From Umbilicaria muhlenbergii (Eukaryota > Ascomycota > Lecanoromycetes > Umbilicariales > Umbilicariaceae), in the NCBI GenBank assembly GCA_000611775.1, contig KK106981.1:4962927-5026926 (forward strand): a stretch of 64,000 bases of DNA, in the 5' to 3' direction. Below are positions 37,291 to 48,502 of the stretch, in pieces. The number at the start of each line of letters is the position of its first letter. Positions within the stretch are counted from its first letter, which is position 1. The position numbers were made by a program, and so were the translations under genes. A model generated the notes under the pieces. It was given only the letters and a program-made list of their open reading frames with translations. It searched no databases and was not told the origin of the DNA.

Positions 37291-38653
37291 TCAGTAGACC
37301 TGCACGGAAGGCATGAATGACTGAGACATCGGGTGTTTTTGTACCGGATCCAATGCAGATATGAAAGTCCCGTAGTAATTAGATGGTGGTGGGGGGCATA
37401 CGTATGCGAAGGATTGCACCTCGGAGACTGATTCGTACTCCGAGTGAGACGACGAGGAGGAAGATGTCGAGGCCGCGGAAAATACGGAGCCATCGTCCGA
37501 AGGAGAGGAGCCAGCCGAGGCAGTGGTGAGGGTGGAGTACTGTGCCGTAATCGGATGAGCAGGTGGCGAAGGAGCTGGCGTATAGGGCGACGTAGGATAT
37601 TGCTGGAAGGGATTGGAAAGGTCCGCAACAGCGTTGTAATCGACATCCGGTGTGTAGTCGACCTCGCATGGCGGGCTGGCCGGCAGAGGAGTCGACCGAG
37701 TCGTAAACCTCGGGCATTCCAAAACGAGTTCCCTGAGCTCTGGGATGGTAATCCTCCGCTGGGGATCACACTCAAAGACGCGCCTCAGGATGGCCTCCAG
37801 TTCCGTGGAGATTGGTAAGATTGAGCTTAGGAATTTAGAATTCTTGAGATAGGCCTTGAAAGTCGAGTCTTCTACCGATGCCCTCTTCCACGGGTTTCGG
37901 CCACAGGTAAGGTTTACCAAGATTACACCAAGGCTCCAGACGTCGTTGGGCCCGGAAGCATAGCAAGAAAAAGCTTTAGGGGATGATTGCTGGCATTCTG
38001 ACAGTCGTTTGGTTAGTATCGTCAAATCAAAGGGAAGTACTGCATTTCCTACCGGGTGACATGTAAAATGTCGATCCGCAGCCAAAATCTGAGGTGATGG
38101 ATTCCCTAGTAGCGAGCCCGAAGTCCGCGAGCTTGACTGCGAGACCACCATCGGTGACTAGGATATTCTCAGGTTTGAGATCCCGGTGATATATCCCAAT
38201 GGAATGACAGAAGTCTACGGCATCCAATATTTGCAGGAACGCTCGCTTGGCCATAAAGTCATTACCAATATAATGTCCGCACTCAGTTATGCTCGAAAAG
38301 AGGTCGCCTTCCGGGCAGTATTCCAAAACAACAAATGTACAATGAATCGAGTCCATGATCTTGACTAATGAAACCACGTTGGGATGGTGACTGGCTTGGT
38401 GATGTAACTGGATTTCTCGTTGCTGGAACTTCCGCTGCCTCGAGTCCAAACCAACCTTGTTTAGGGCCTTGACCGCATAGGGAGTGTTCGTGTGTATGTC
38501 GACAGCTGTGTAGACGACCCCGTAGGCCCCCACTCCGAGGATGCCTCTCAGCTCAAGCCATCCAGCTAACACGAGACCAAGTCGATCCTCGGGAGCACAG
38601 ATACCAACAAGAGGTGGAGATACAGGCGGTGTTGGAAGAGAATTTGGGTACAT
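37291..38653 (-). CDS. Ran1/Pat1-like serine/threonine kinase
   Basis: Two exons, 38653-38053 and 37997-37291, joined across a 55-bp intron with an ACTAAC branch site, give 435 residues. The kinase domain covers about 30-310: glycine loop GVGAYGVVY (40-48), Lys62, Glu80, HRDLKPEN at 156-163, DFGLA at 177-181, and FYMSPE at 196-201, which is completed only by the splice. [18 protein letters not shown] follows. This is the RAN1 group (S. pombe Ran1/Pat1, S. cerevisiae Ksp1/Sks1/Vhs1), which controls the switch between growth, nutrient response and sexual development. The tail (about 310-435) is Ser/Pro/Tyr-rich and probably regulatory. Confidence 0.92.
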
Positions 38654-39576
38654 CTTTCAGAAATAGTGGCAATGTCGGTCCAAAGAAAGAAGTCTGAGAG
38701 TATGGAGGTCCACGGCCAAAGTAGAAGAGTCCTGATACTGGGGGATGGATATATGGGTCCTCTGAAGCTCGTGGCAGCACTTATGGAAACCCAGACCAGG
38801 CTGGCTTGACGTTGACCCGTACGCAAAGGAGTGTCTGAAGAGAAAAGAGTCGGGGCGTGCGGGATAAAGGATCAGAAGTCGTGGAGTAGGGCAAGGCAAA
38901 AGGAAACGGAAGGAGAGCCTTGCGGTGGGTAGATATGAGCAGAGTCCAGTGGGGGGGAGCGAGTGAGGTGGGAGAGGTTGGTGATGGAGGATGCGGATGT
39001 GGACGAGGAGGGAAGAGTCGGTGGTGGGAGGACGGCAAGATGATGTATGAGCAGGGCATAGCCGTGAACAGCTGGGGTTGGCTTTGGGGCTAGCAGTGAC
39101 TCTGTCGGCCTGGCTCGCCGCCTTCTGACCGCTCATTGGCCCCGCTGGGATGGGATGATCCGACCCACTGTCGCAGGGCGAGGCGAGAGTGGCCGGGGTG
39201 CGTGCATTAATTGGCAGCAGGGCGGGGGCAGGGGGCAACAGGCAGCCTATGCCGTTCGCAGCCTCCGCCAAGCACATCGAACAGTTGGGTCAGACACTCC
39301 GAGCAGGGGTGGGCTAGGCTGGCCAGGCTCGTCCGGCTAGGCTAGGCTACAGTCGCAGATCAGAGCAGATCAGAGTCCTTCCACTTTCCAGCGAAAGAAG
39401 ACGGCGTTACGTTACAGATTTACGGTACGGGACAACGAGACAAGAGACAGCGCAGAAGCCAAACGCCCTACGCCAGATGGAAACCGAATGACGGAAGACG
39501 GAGGACGGGTATCACGAGTACCTCTTCGCCTCTCGCCTTTTCGCTTCGACACTGCGGCTGGGCCTGGGTACGAATA

Positions 39577-39600
39577 CGAGCACGAGCACGAGCACGAGCA
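39577..39600 (+). repeat. hexamer repeat CGAGCA x4
   Basis: Four perfect tandem copies of CGAGCA, continued by degenerate copies (TGAATG, CGAATG). Confidence 0.85.
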
Positions 39601-39751
39601 TGAATGCGAATGGCGAATCGTGCATCACCATTGATTTCACGAGCCACGAAGCACGTCCGTGGTCGGGGTGGGATGGCGTCGATGGAGGATTTTCCAGTCT
39701 TACTGTGCACTTAGCTGAGTGAAGCGTGGTGGAATAGCTTACTTGACTCTT

Positions 39752-39785
39752 CCGTATTCCGTATTCCGTACTCGGTATTCCGTAC
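39752..39785 (+). repeat. heptamer repeat CCGTATT x5
   Basis: Five tandem copies of CCGTATT or one-base variants. The unit relates to the TACGGAGTA/CCGTACTCC words seen elsewhere in the intergenic DNA. Confidence 0.8.
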
Positions 39786-39963
39786 GAAACCCTCGTCCTG
39801 CCTTCCTGTTACGGGTACGAGGGAAATCATGGGTGACGAGGGAATTTGTGAATCTAGTGAAGGCAAGGATACGGTAGCGAGCACGCACAGACACAGGGAT
39901 CAAGGGCGTGTCAGAGGGTCGGCCTTGAAGGGCTCGTGCACACGCTCCTCGCTCCAAGCTCGC

Positions 39964-40026
39964 TGCTCGATGCTCGATGCTCAATGCTCAATGCTCAATG
40001 CTCAGTGCTCAGTGCTCAATGCTCAT
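39964..40026 (+). repeat. heptamer repeat TGCTCRR x9
   Basis: Nine tandem 7-bp units of TGCTCRR (the last reads TGCTCAT), followed by GCTGAC repeats to about 40,050. Confidence 0.9.
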
Positions 40027-41241
40027 GCTGGCGCTGACGCTGACGCTGATACTCCATGCTTCATGCTTGCCGCTTCAAGCTTCCTGCTTCCTGCTCCAAG
40101 GATTCTCGATGGCGCGCGCAGTCGAACTCTGCAACTGACTCATCTGCTCGGCTTTGACTGGCTACCTTACTCGGAGTCGTGAGCAGCACCACGCCATGCA
40201 ACTTGCCAAGTTGCCAACGAATGCAGCCAACACTCCCAACCACGACCGGTTTAACCCTTCCACCCTACTTTGACCGGGAGCAGTCAAGCTCGGTACATGG
40301 CGGGCTCACGGTGGCGCCAAAGGATTTGCCTGTCGCAAAGCTGGCGACGGTGGCAAAGCTTCGGCTGACCTGCAGCTGAACCCAGTCGAAAAGTCAAATG
40401 TCAACTGTCAAAAGTCCAAAGTCAAAAGGAAAGAGGAAAGAGGAAATAGGAGGCGTGGGGCGCGGGCAGGAATATGCGCAAAGCCTCAAAAGGCTCAAGG
40501 GCCAAGGCTCAAGGGTCGTGCGCATCCAATCCGAATGCGATAATCCTGAATCCCACTCTAGGGTCAGGCGAATCGTCGTGTCCCACCGTTCCACCGTTCC
40601 ACTGTTCCATCATCATCCATCTTCCATCTTCCATCCCTACTATGTATTACCCGTGGACGGCGTCCCGTGGCTGTGGGCTGTGGGCTATGGGCAGGGACAA
40701 CGGCGCTTCGACTGAACGACTCTGGTCGCTCGCGGTTCGCAATACTGGAATCCCTCCTTCCTGCGTTCGGCCCTGCGGCTGGCCGATCATCAAACCAACG
40801 TCAAGCGCCAGTACTCGTATCATCTCTGCAGTGGCACCATCCACTTGGCTGCCACTCTTGCCTTTCGAACGCTGTACTCGTAATTCAAAGAAGCTTTGGT
40901 GTGGATCTCTTTGCCCGACACTCGAGACTCTTACCGCGCATGGGCATTGACATTTATCGTGCTCCACGATTTGCGCAGCTGGGCCTGTCGTGTTCCAATG
41001 ATACAATTGCCGTCAGATCTGTCCGTGCCAAGCAAGTGCTCTTTTTGGCTTGTTGGCATGGCAAGGCGCTGCGACGACGCCTGGATGTTTGCATGAAGCC
41101 CTAGATCCTGAATATCTTAGTGTCGGACCGCAGCGTTACACAAACAGCCATCATTGGACGAGAGGAAGGTGGGCAACGGTCAAGCAGAAACCACCAACGC
41201 GGCCGAGGGCCAAGGGAGGGACGACTTGTTAGTCCTCCATA

Positions 41242-41267
41242 CGGAACCGTGCACCAAAAGTCATGAC
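41242..41267 (+). repeat. left terminal inverted repeat
   Basis: 26 bp, identical as reverse complement to 42421-42446, preceded by the TA target site. Confidence 0.92.
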
Positions 41268-41439
41268 TAGCGCCTTTTCGTGCATGCGCCACATACAGGG
41301 GTATGGCAGGGAGTAGGGCAGGGGTAGGGCAGGGGGTAGATTCTCACCCTGAAAAGGCAGTGAGGAAAAGGGGAGCCTTTGAATATCTTCCTTTAGTAGT
41401 AGACTTCGTAGTCAGTTAGAATACTCAATATCCAGCAAT

Positions 41440-41811
41440 ATGGTAGTCAAATCACATGATCCAGGGACCAGAGTTCAAGCCCTTGCCCTAGCAGAGTATG
41501 GAGCCCCTACAAAGATTGTTGCAGACTTGACAGGCTTGTCTATATGTTCTGTAAATCACCTGAAGAAGACTGCTCAAGAGAGAGGCTACGATCCAGAGAA
41601 ATCAAAGATAATATTGACTGAATATGTTGCAGACGCTCCTTGTTCTGGCCGTCTCAAAATGGTAACTTCTGACAAGGAAGAAGCAGTCCTGAATAGGGTT
41701 AAGAAGGACTGTTATGGCAGGGAGATGTCTACCGCTGAACTTGAAGCTGAATTCAAGCTTTCCCCTATGTCGATTCTTCGAATTCTCCACAAAAACAAGA
41801 TGCACAAGTGA
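41440..41811 (+). pseudogene. truncated Tc1/mariner transposase, DNA-binding half
   Basis: A 123-residue open frame, MVVKSHDPGTRVQALALAEY, with a first helix-turn-helix (PTKIVADLTGLSICSVNHLKK) and a linker ARDAPRSGRPK-like segment (ADAPCSGRLKMVT). A second helix-turn-helix follows (KSTAEL-like, then EFKLSPMSILRILHKNKMHK). These are the paired DNA-binding domains of Tc1 transposases, which read the terminal repeats. It stops at 41811 exactly where the catalytic domain should begin; no DDE/DDD motif follows. The Cys/Arg and Met/Lys differences from the usual motif suggest transition mutations. It could still bind the repeats if expressed. Confidence 0.85.
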
Positions 41812-41824
41812 AAAGGGTGAGAGT

Positions 41825-42074
41825 GAGGATGAGGACGTGTGGCTCAAGGACGTGGAGGGCGAGGCGTTGTGAGGTGTGAAACAACGTCAGCAGGGCCTGA
41901 GCTGCCTAGCCCTGGGTCAGCATGCGCTGCCAGAAGCTCCTCTGCAAGCCCTGTCTCCACCTCCTCTGACAGCGAGGTACATCCGACAAGAGGCTGAGGA
42001 TGAGGACGTGTGGCTTGAGGACGTGAGGGCCGAGGCCGTGTGGGGCGTGGAACGGCGCCAGTGAGGCCTAGCTG
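41825..42074 (+). repeat. imperfect 80-bp direct repeat inside the Tc1 element
   Basis: Copies at about 41825-41904 and 41996-42074 share GAGGATGAGGACGTGTGGCT and, after it, a GAGGACGTG...GAGGC block and a closing CCTGAGCTG/CCTAGCTG. The spacer is about 90 bp. Encoded on the plus strand the unit reads EDEDVWLKDV / EDEDVWLEDV, so it may derive from a protein-coding segment. Confidence 0.75.
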
Positions 42075-42420
42075 GCAGTAAGGGGGTGCTCCAATTCTGG
42101 CAGCACTTCGTTGACTTGGGCTGCCAGGGGTGAGGGGTTGAGGCTGGTGAACATCAGCAGCAGCGACGAGCCAGTTTTTATAAGTGGGGGGGGGCCGGCG
42201 GCGGCAGTGAGGGCGGCGGCAGCAGCAGTGAGAGTAGTAGCAACAGTGAGGAGGCTGCTGTCAAGGTGTACAGTTCCTATACGCATGTTAGTATGCTTAG
42301 AAAGCTGCTGAATTGACTCACCTATCTGAAACATAAAACTCTTTCGATTTATGAAGTATTACCCGATTAGGAATAAAGTCTAAGGCAGGGGGGGCATGCA
42401 GGTGGCGTTTTTAGCGTCTG

Positions 42421-42446
42421 GTCATGACTTTTGGTGCACGGTTCCG
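42421..42446 (-). repeat. right terminal inverted repeat
   Basis: 26 bp, exact reverse complement of 41242-41267, followed by the TA target-site duplicate. Confidence 0.92.
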
Positions 42447-42448
42447 TA

Positions 42449-45400
42449 CCCTTCAGCGATCTGACACCTAATTTACCATGACTTCTTGACCACTATTCGG
42501 TAGCGGTGTGACTGGTGTGACTATTCTGCTTGAATGCCCTTGCTAGGCTTAAGCCGGCCACTCTTCTTTCGAGAAGGATCCCGTTGCTTGGAAATCCTTG
42601 AACTCTGGGACTGGGATAACCGTACTTGCGAATCCGCGCACTAAAAGAGGCTCCTGCATCGCTAACGAACTGTGGTGCGAGGCTACTCTCCAGAATTGGG
42701 GCAAGGATAATTTAATCGATGTGTCAACGATCATGTGCTTGAGTCCTGGAGGTTTTTGGCCCTTTGGCGCTGATCAGCGTCTTCACGATCTGCCGGTTGC
42801 GGCACAGAGCGGAGCTTCTGCTTATTGTTACTATTTCCGGCCGGGGATCGAGTGTCCGATGAGTCCCCGATAGTTGCATCCCAACAAGAAGTCAAACAGA
42901 TCAGCAACAACCAAACATAAGCACCAAGCACCATAGCCGCGCTGTACTGTCTGGTCGTGATCCCTTGTGCTCGGGCGAGAATAATGTCTCATTGGATGCC
43001 AGGAGGAAGGGAAAGCTCCAGCACGCACGAACCAACAGGACAGCGGGACAAGAGATCTGCAGTTGCGAAATGCCGGTGGATGTGCCTTGAGGGTTTTGTC
43101 CTGCTTTGATTCGCTCCATGCCAGCACAGCCCTACGTTGGTGACCCGAGAAACGAGGCGGACGAGAGTTGCCTGGCGCTCATTGGGTGGGCGTCGACGCA
43201 AGCTGAGTGGCTGACTTGTCATCCACGCCATTTCGACTGCTCGACATCATAGCCGGGGCGGGTTACGTTTACGCCCTGTGCCTTGTGCCGTGTGCGTTGA
43301 TTATGCAAACCGGCCACATTTGGTTCCGGATAAAGGCTTGGTACAGAGTGCTACCGCGGTACGGATTGAAGACACGGTGGACAAGGAAATTGGTGCACTG
43401 CCCAGATGCCTCGATGGTAGTACAGTTCAACGATAATCACGACGCACCAGAACGCTTTCAGAGATGACTACCTGACACTTGGGAAGGTCATCCGGGGCTG
43501 TCCAAACTCAGTGAAATTACGAGTACGAGTACTGCGCATGAATTTGCTCTCCAATGCTTCCACTTTCCTATTTCCAATAATGCGAGAGGCGCCCGCCGTG
43601 CCGTCTTTGAAAGTTGAGGGGCTGTACAACCCGGCCCGGCCTTTGGGTATCATGAAACTCTCCATCAATCGGCTGCACCGCCCACGCCTGTGACTGCATC
43701 CAGCTCACGAGTCGCAGCAAGCCGCCATATTCAATGGGAGTGCTCTCAAAGGCCGCTGTAAGCCGAGGGAGCTGAAGCCTTGCCAAGGCCCGAGTAGATG
43801 TATGTTGTATGGAAGATGGGTACGTGGTACTCCTGGACAAGCAGGTGACGGAGCAGTGAAGCAGCCGCGATGCATATGATTTGGCTCCGGCCGTCTCATA
43901 GGACGATTTGGGGGGAAGAGAAAGCAAGGCACACAAGCCACACATGGTCGTTGTGCACTGGCTTGTGCAAGTGCACCAGGCCCGAGTTCTAGGCCAGCTG
44001 ATGACGCTCGTGGCGATTCACCGGCCCCATAGCCTTAGTCGTAATTGCCCACAGCACGAGTGACGGCAAGTCAGCCCCTCGAGTGGCTCCACTTTTGTTC
44101 ACTGTGCTGCATCTGAGCCTTCCGGGCTTCCACCCCCAAGGCTTCACCCTTCGGCCAGGCTGCCACGCGGCCGATGCCTGCCAAGCCTCAAGCGTCGCTG
44201 GCGTGCCCCGGCCTATCGCCGTATCGCGTTAGCGCAGCGCGAGAAATGCAAGAGAAGATTCTTCAGGACAGCATTCGCCCGTCACCCAGCATGTTTCACC
44301 TTGAACAAGCCAGACTCAATATTCCGGACACATGAATGAAAGACTGCATGCCACTGCTCGTTCCCAGGCGTCTCACCCTAGGCCGAATGCGGCCGGCACC
44401 AGCTGGACATTTCACCGTCGCAAATTGCATGGGTGTTTGGAAGACTCCCCAGGCTCAAACTTACACCTTGCTGCCGCCAATAACCACCTCCTCCTAACGT
44501 TTCGGGTTGAGGCCGTCGGTCTTTGCACTCGGTCCTTGTTGTGACGATCAATGCATTATTGCTGGCCGTCGAGGTTGAATTACCCAATCGAAGCCAGTAC
44601 CCTACCTTAGTCGCTGGGCTGACCCCTAGCTTCACTTTAGCCATTCGTATACTGTGTGCTCACCGCAATCCCGTATGCCGCTGCCCTCGAGATTATTGCC
44701 GCTCGAGATGATGGAGTCACTACCCCTCAATCCCGTCCATTCTGACAGTGCCCCGCTGTTACGAGTCTCTGACTCTGGGCCCGGCCGTCATGTTCACCCC
44801 TGACGCAAGACCTTAGCAAAAGGGGCCAATGAAAGAACTCGCTCGATTGCGGCCACGTCGTCCGCTTCCCTGTGCTTCCGAGCCTTTGTTGTCGTAGCCC
44901 GCACCGTGGGTCAGATGATCTGGTCCCCGTGTGACTTCCCGCTTTCTTTCGCGCGCGCCACGGCCCCGTACAGAAAACCCAAGCAGGCACCTGCTCTCTT
45001 TGCTGCTGAAAGGAAACCGAGCTGACGGCACACCGATCCGAGTCATGTCGCTCTGGTACCAAGGGATCCGTCATGGCTGAACTGTCTTATGCTGTAACCC
45101 GGCTGGCAACGCACGGCCTCGTCGAGGCGGACAGCCATGTCGATCAGGTGACGCTTGAATATCGGTTTGCGCCGGTTTTGGAGTACAGGATTGATTAAAT
45201 TCCATCATCCACGGCAAGCTACATCGGTCAGAGCTTCGCATGAATGGCCTTCTGGGGCGCCTAGAGGAGCCTATAGGGTCGTGAAGCAAGGGAGGATTAG
45301 AAACGCAAGCTGTGAAGACTCCTGGCTGTCGCTGTGCATAAATGAGAAGACTTTACTAAACGGTGATGGGAGGCGTTCCGAGGTAGAGACAAAGTTGGCG

Positions 45401-45705
45401 AGTTGGTCCCAACAGCCAGAAGTAGATGATCCTAACCCTCGCGATCGATGATGAGCACCAGGAAACTACGTGGTGCCGTAGCGATCGAAAATCTGCAGAC
45501 ATAATATCGCAACCGGACCCGCATGATTAGGGCTCGGTCTCACGTGATGTTAGGGTTACCGGGGTTGTCTGCACCAAGTGCGCAATGTCGCAGCCTATGA
45601 GCAAGGGACATATGACGGTTCTTCTATTAGTAGTGGTTGTTAAATCGCACTTGAATATGGAGCGCCTCAGGTATCATGTATGCTACTCAAGTTTATGAAG
45701 CTGCG
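42449..45705. other. 3.3-kb stretch without recognisable genes
   Basis: Balanced base composition with normal CpG, but no open frame of convincing codon use or family. It separates the Tc1 element from the 3' end of the membrane-protein gene. It may hold a noncoding transcript or an orphan multi-exon gene that I cannot resolve. Confidence 0.4.
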
Positions 45706-47486
45706 TCACGTTGGCGCATCCTTGCCCCTTTCTTCGACCGGGTGCGTGTCTAAACTCTCATACCACTGCACCACACTCCCGATCAAGAAAGCCCATGAAC
45801 CCCAGAAGGTAGCTAACGACGCTTCGTACTCGGCGCCGCTGTTGCCATAGGCAGGACCGAGGGCACCGCACAGCTGTTAAACGGTTAGCAAGTCGAGCCG
45901 GAAGGAATTGGTCAAATCGACCAGAGGTGGCGAATACCGTAAATCCAAAAGCGCCGATCAGATTCCACAAACCAATATGCCACCCGAGCACTTTCGGGGC
46001 GGGTATGTACCACTTCGGTTGGGTCTCAAGCATGAACAGAACTCTGATCACACATCAGTCCGCCGCGCCTTGTGGCTCCGAGTTGACGAAACATACCCGG
46101 AAATGATGAAACCGGTCCCCCCAACGATCTGCGGGGTCCAAAAGATCCCGTCCAGCAAACCTTGCGACATTTTGTTGTTGATACCCGGCAGAGCTGTGAA
46201 GCCCGAAATCCAGAAAATGGCTTGTCCACGTCAGCACAATAGCGTGCGCCTGTCACGCATGTTGAGGAAGACTTACTGGCACCGCAGAACTGGGCGAAGG
46301 AAGCAAGGAAGCCGATTTCGCGGAAGTAATGGGTGAATAGCTCGTGGGTGGAAGGAAACCATACCCATGACTTTGCGTCGTCATTCGTATGCGTGGATTT
46401 CTCTGTCGGGAGATCCCCGGAGGAATTCGATTCTGCAGTGTTGGAGTCCTGGGAGCATGCCCTAACTGTGTACGTCTCGTTAGCTATGCTCTAGAGCCGC
46501 GGGCGGAATGTCAGATTGAGTGCCACGAGCAAGGAAAATAGGAGACTCTCAGGTAAGTGTTAGTGTGAGGCGGGTCTTGACAGGAATCCAGCGTGCGAAT
46601 ACCAGAAGTCATTGAGCTCTACATTTTGCACCCTTAGGAGTTTAAGCATTGCTTTCAAATATGAACTATCGCCGATGTGTCTGCAACGAGGGATGCTAAT
46701 TCGGCCCCCCTTGGACGAGAAAGTGAAATAGAACCTACCATCAGGCTTGCCGACGAGGTTGTGCTTGTTCGTGTGGTGATGCGAACAGCCATCTTGATCC
46801 GCCCTTATCCTTACTTTTTCCTCTCTCCTCCCATCGCCTTCCCACACTCTCTCCAATGCCCATCCAAAACAGCCCGCGCGATTCTCGTTCACAGCCTCAA
46901 ACATCAACAACACACTTCCGATCTCGAATATCGTTGCCCCTATGAAAGCCGTAATTCCTCCGCCATATAGGATCTCGTTGTGGAACTCTGTCGAAGGGCG
47001 TACGAGAGGCAGCCAGGCGAAGAAGGCGTTGATGACCCACACTACGGAACCCAAGGTGAAGATTACGGCGACGAGGTATGAGACGTCCCAGTAAGGATAT
47101 TGCGTGACCATGCGGAGGATCCCCTGGCCGGCTGCACGCAACGTGGTGGTCGGTTTCGGGGTGATGTATCTGCCGGAGTCGTTTGAAGGGTCAACGAGTA
47201 GAGTATGACGGCCTTTGCGGTTGTCTCGAGAGCGCCACTTGAACTCGACATTGGAGGCGTATCGCTCATCGTTGTTTGGAGGTTTCTCTTTATCGGTGCC
47301 ATCTCGAGAGCCGTCCGGTAAGTAGTTTGACAAAGCAGGTTGCGGGGGGAGGGCCGAATGTCGGTAGTGGGCGCGTGTAGGATTCAGAAAGGAGAAAGGC
47401 CCTCCAATATGCTCATGTTGAAGCTGAAGAGAATCATGAGAGCGGAGGGGCTCATGCAAAGGGTGGAAGATCTTGTTGCGCGTCAT
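45706..47486 (-). CDS. six-TM fungal integral membrane protein
   Basis: Five exons: 47486-46739, 46465-46277, 46220-46097, 46043-45938 and 45873-45706, giving 444 residues. The last three introns are 53-64 bp; the first is 273 bp, unusually long here, but its GTAGGT donor, GCTAAC branch and ACAG acceptor keep frame. Six hydrophobic helices are visible: SYLVAVIFTLGSVVWVINAF, YGGGITAFIGATIFEIGSVL, FLASFAQFCGATIFWISGF, IVGGTGFIISGVLFMLE, GLWNLIGAFGFTLCGALG and FWGSWAFLIGSVVQWYE. A soluble loop with GCSHHHTNKHNLVGK lies between helices 2 and 3. The two halves look alike (GATIFEIGS / GATIFWISG), suggesting an internal duplication. It resembles conserved uncharacterised fungal membrane proteins; function unknown. 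Confidence 0.82.
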
Positions 47487-48502
47487 GTCGCCGGACGAAG
47501 GGCGTATCCACCTTGGTCACCTGGCGATGCAGTGAGTCTCCGGTGTGGGCTAGTGCTCTGCAACGCGATAATCAGTGAGGCGTGCGCGGTGGTGATGAGG
47601 CCATTATAACCGTGAGAAACTCCCAGGCCGGTCTTCGGGGATGAACGGCCGGTTGCGCTGCGTCATGGGTGTTAAGATGCGAAACAGGGGTGCGATGCTT
47701 AAAATAGGCCAAGCTTCAGCCTCTACTCCGGACTACCCAACCGTTTCCCGAGCTACTCGGACTCTGCCACTTTGCTGATACGAATACTAAAGAAATCGAT
47801 GCTATCCTTCAGTGCATCGTATATGAAGGCCGTTAAGATCTGCCTCGATAATCATCGAACAAGAACTTCCAAAGATGATGAAGGTGTGAAAGATGGCAAT
47901 GGCCCTGGGGCTCGACGAAGAACGCTCGTCGGTTTTTCTTTTCCACAGCATATCACATCATGGCTGACCGAAAAGATCTATGAGGTGGAGTTTGAGTGTT
48001 AGTTCATTTGAGATTCAAGAGCCTCTCCTCGTCAAATATTAATGGACATCGAAGTATGTCCATCGCAACTGCTCAAATGAAGATTGAAGAGACCGAAGGA
48101 TCCGCTTGGTACGCCAGGTGGTATGAACATCGACAAGCGTGTGGGGGATCGATCATAGTGAAGAACTTCATGGAATGTGATCAGAGTATGGACGAGATCA
48201 ATCCTATCCTAACTGTTAGATATGATCAGAGTATGGACGAGATCAATCCCATCCTAACTGTTAGGGTACTCCATGTAGAAGTACCTTAGGGGAGTGAGGG
48301 TACAAGCTCGGGCCTACGGGGTCAGGACGGTCGGCCAAAATAAGCTTTAGCTACGAGCAGACCTCGGCATCTTGAATTCTGGGGAAGCTCGCCATGAAAT
48401 CACCACCACTTTCACCTCATCATTTTCTCTTCCCTTCGCATAGACCATTTTCAAAACGGACCCAGGACAGTACCATCAGCAATCCCTCCTCAACCGTGCA
48501 AA
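47487..48502. promoter_or_regulatory. divergent upstream region of membrane protein and SDR
   Basis: About 1 kb between head-to-head genes. It contains a 45-bp tandem duplication (48178-48264). No coding sequence recognised. Confidence 0.45.
48178..48264 (+). repeat. 45-bp tandem duplication
   Basis: Two copies, 48178-48219 and 48223-48264, begin TGATCAGAGTATGGACGAG and end CATCCTAACTGTTAG or nearly so; only one mismatch over 42 bp. The near identity means a recent event. It lies about 240 bp upstream of the SDR start. Confidence 0.9.

Larger units (their letters stand above)
38654..41239. other. upstream region of Ran1-like kinase with simple repeats
   Basis: 2.6 kb without a recognisable gene. 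On the minus strand 38,790-39,060 is pyrimidine-rich (many CCCACC/CTCC words), consistent with a long leader or promoter for the kinase. Further right are several short tandem repeats (39577-39600, 39752-39785, 39964-40026) and stretches of near-repeated words such as AAGTCAAA at about 40,385-40,435. The right end abuts the Tc1 element. Confidence 0.45.
41242..42446 (+). mobile_element. Tc1/mariner element, internally rearranged
   Basis: A 1205-bp DNA transposon bounded by perfect 26-bp inverted repeats (41242-41267 and 42421-42446; CGGAACCGTGCACC inward from the left) and flanked by TA on both sides (41240-41241, 42447-42448), the Tc1/mariner target duplication. Inside, 41440-41811 encodes only the N-terminal DNA-binding part of a transposase. 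The rest, 41820-42360, is GC-rich, unlike a transposase, and holds an 80-bp direct repeat and a Gly/Ser-type triplet tract. The catalytic DDE domain is absent, so the copy cannot move alone. Identical terminal repeats point to a fairly recent insertion. Full-length fungal relatives are usually longer (about 1.8 kb, family knowledge). Confidence 0.9.

Noticed and set aside
38657-39277. A 206-codon minus-strand open frame upstream of the Ran1-like kinase.
   Set aside because: Its Pro/Ser/His-rich translation comes from the pyrimidine-rich leader; no conserved features.
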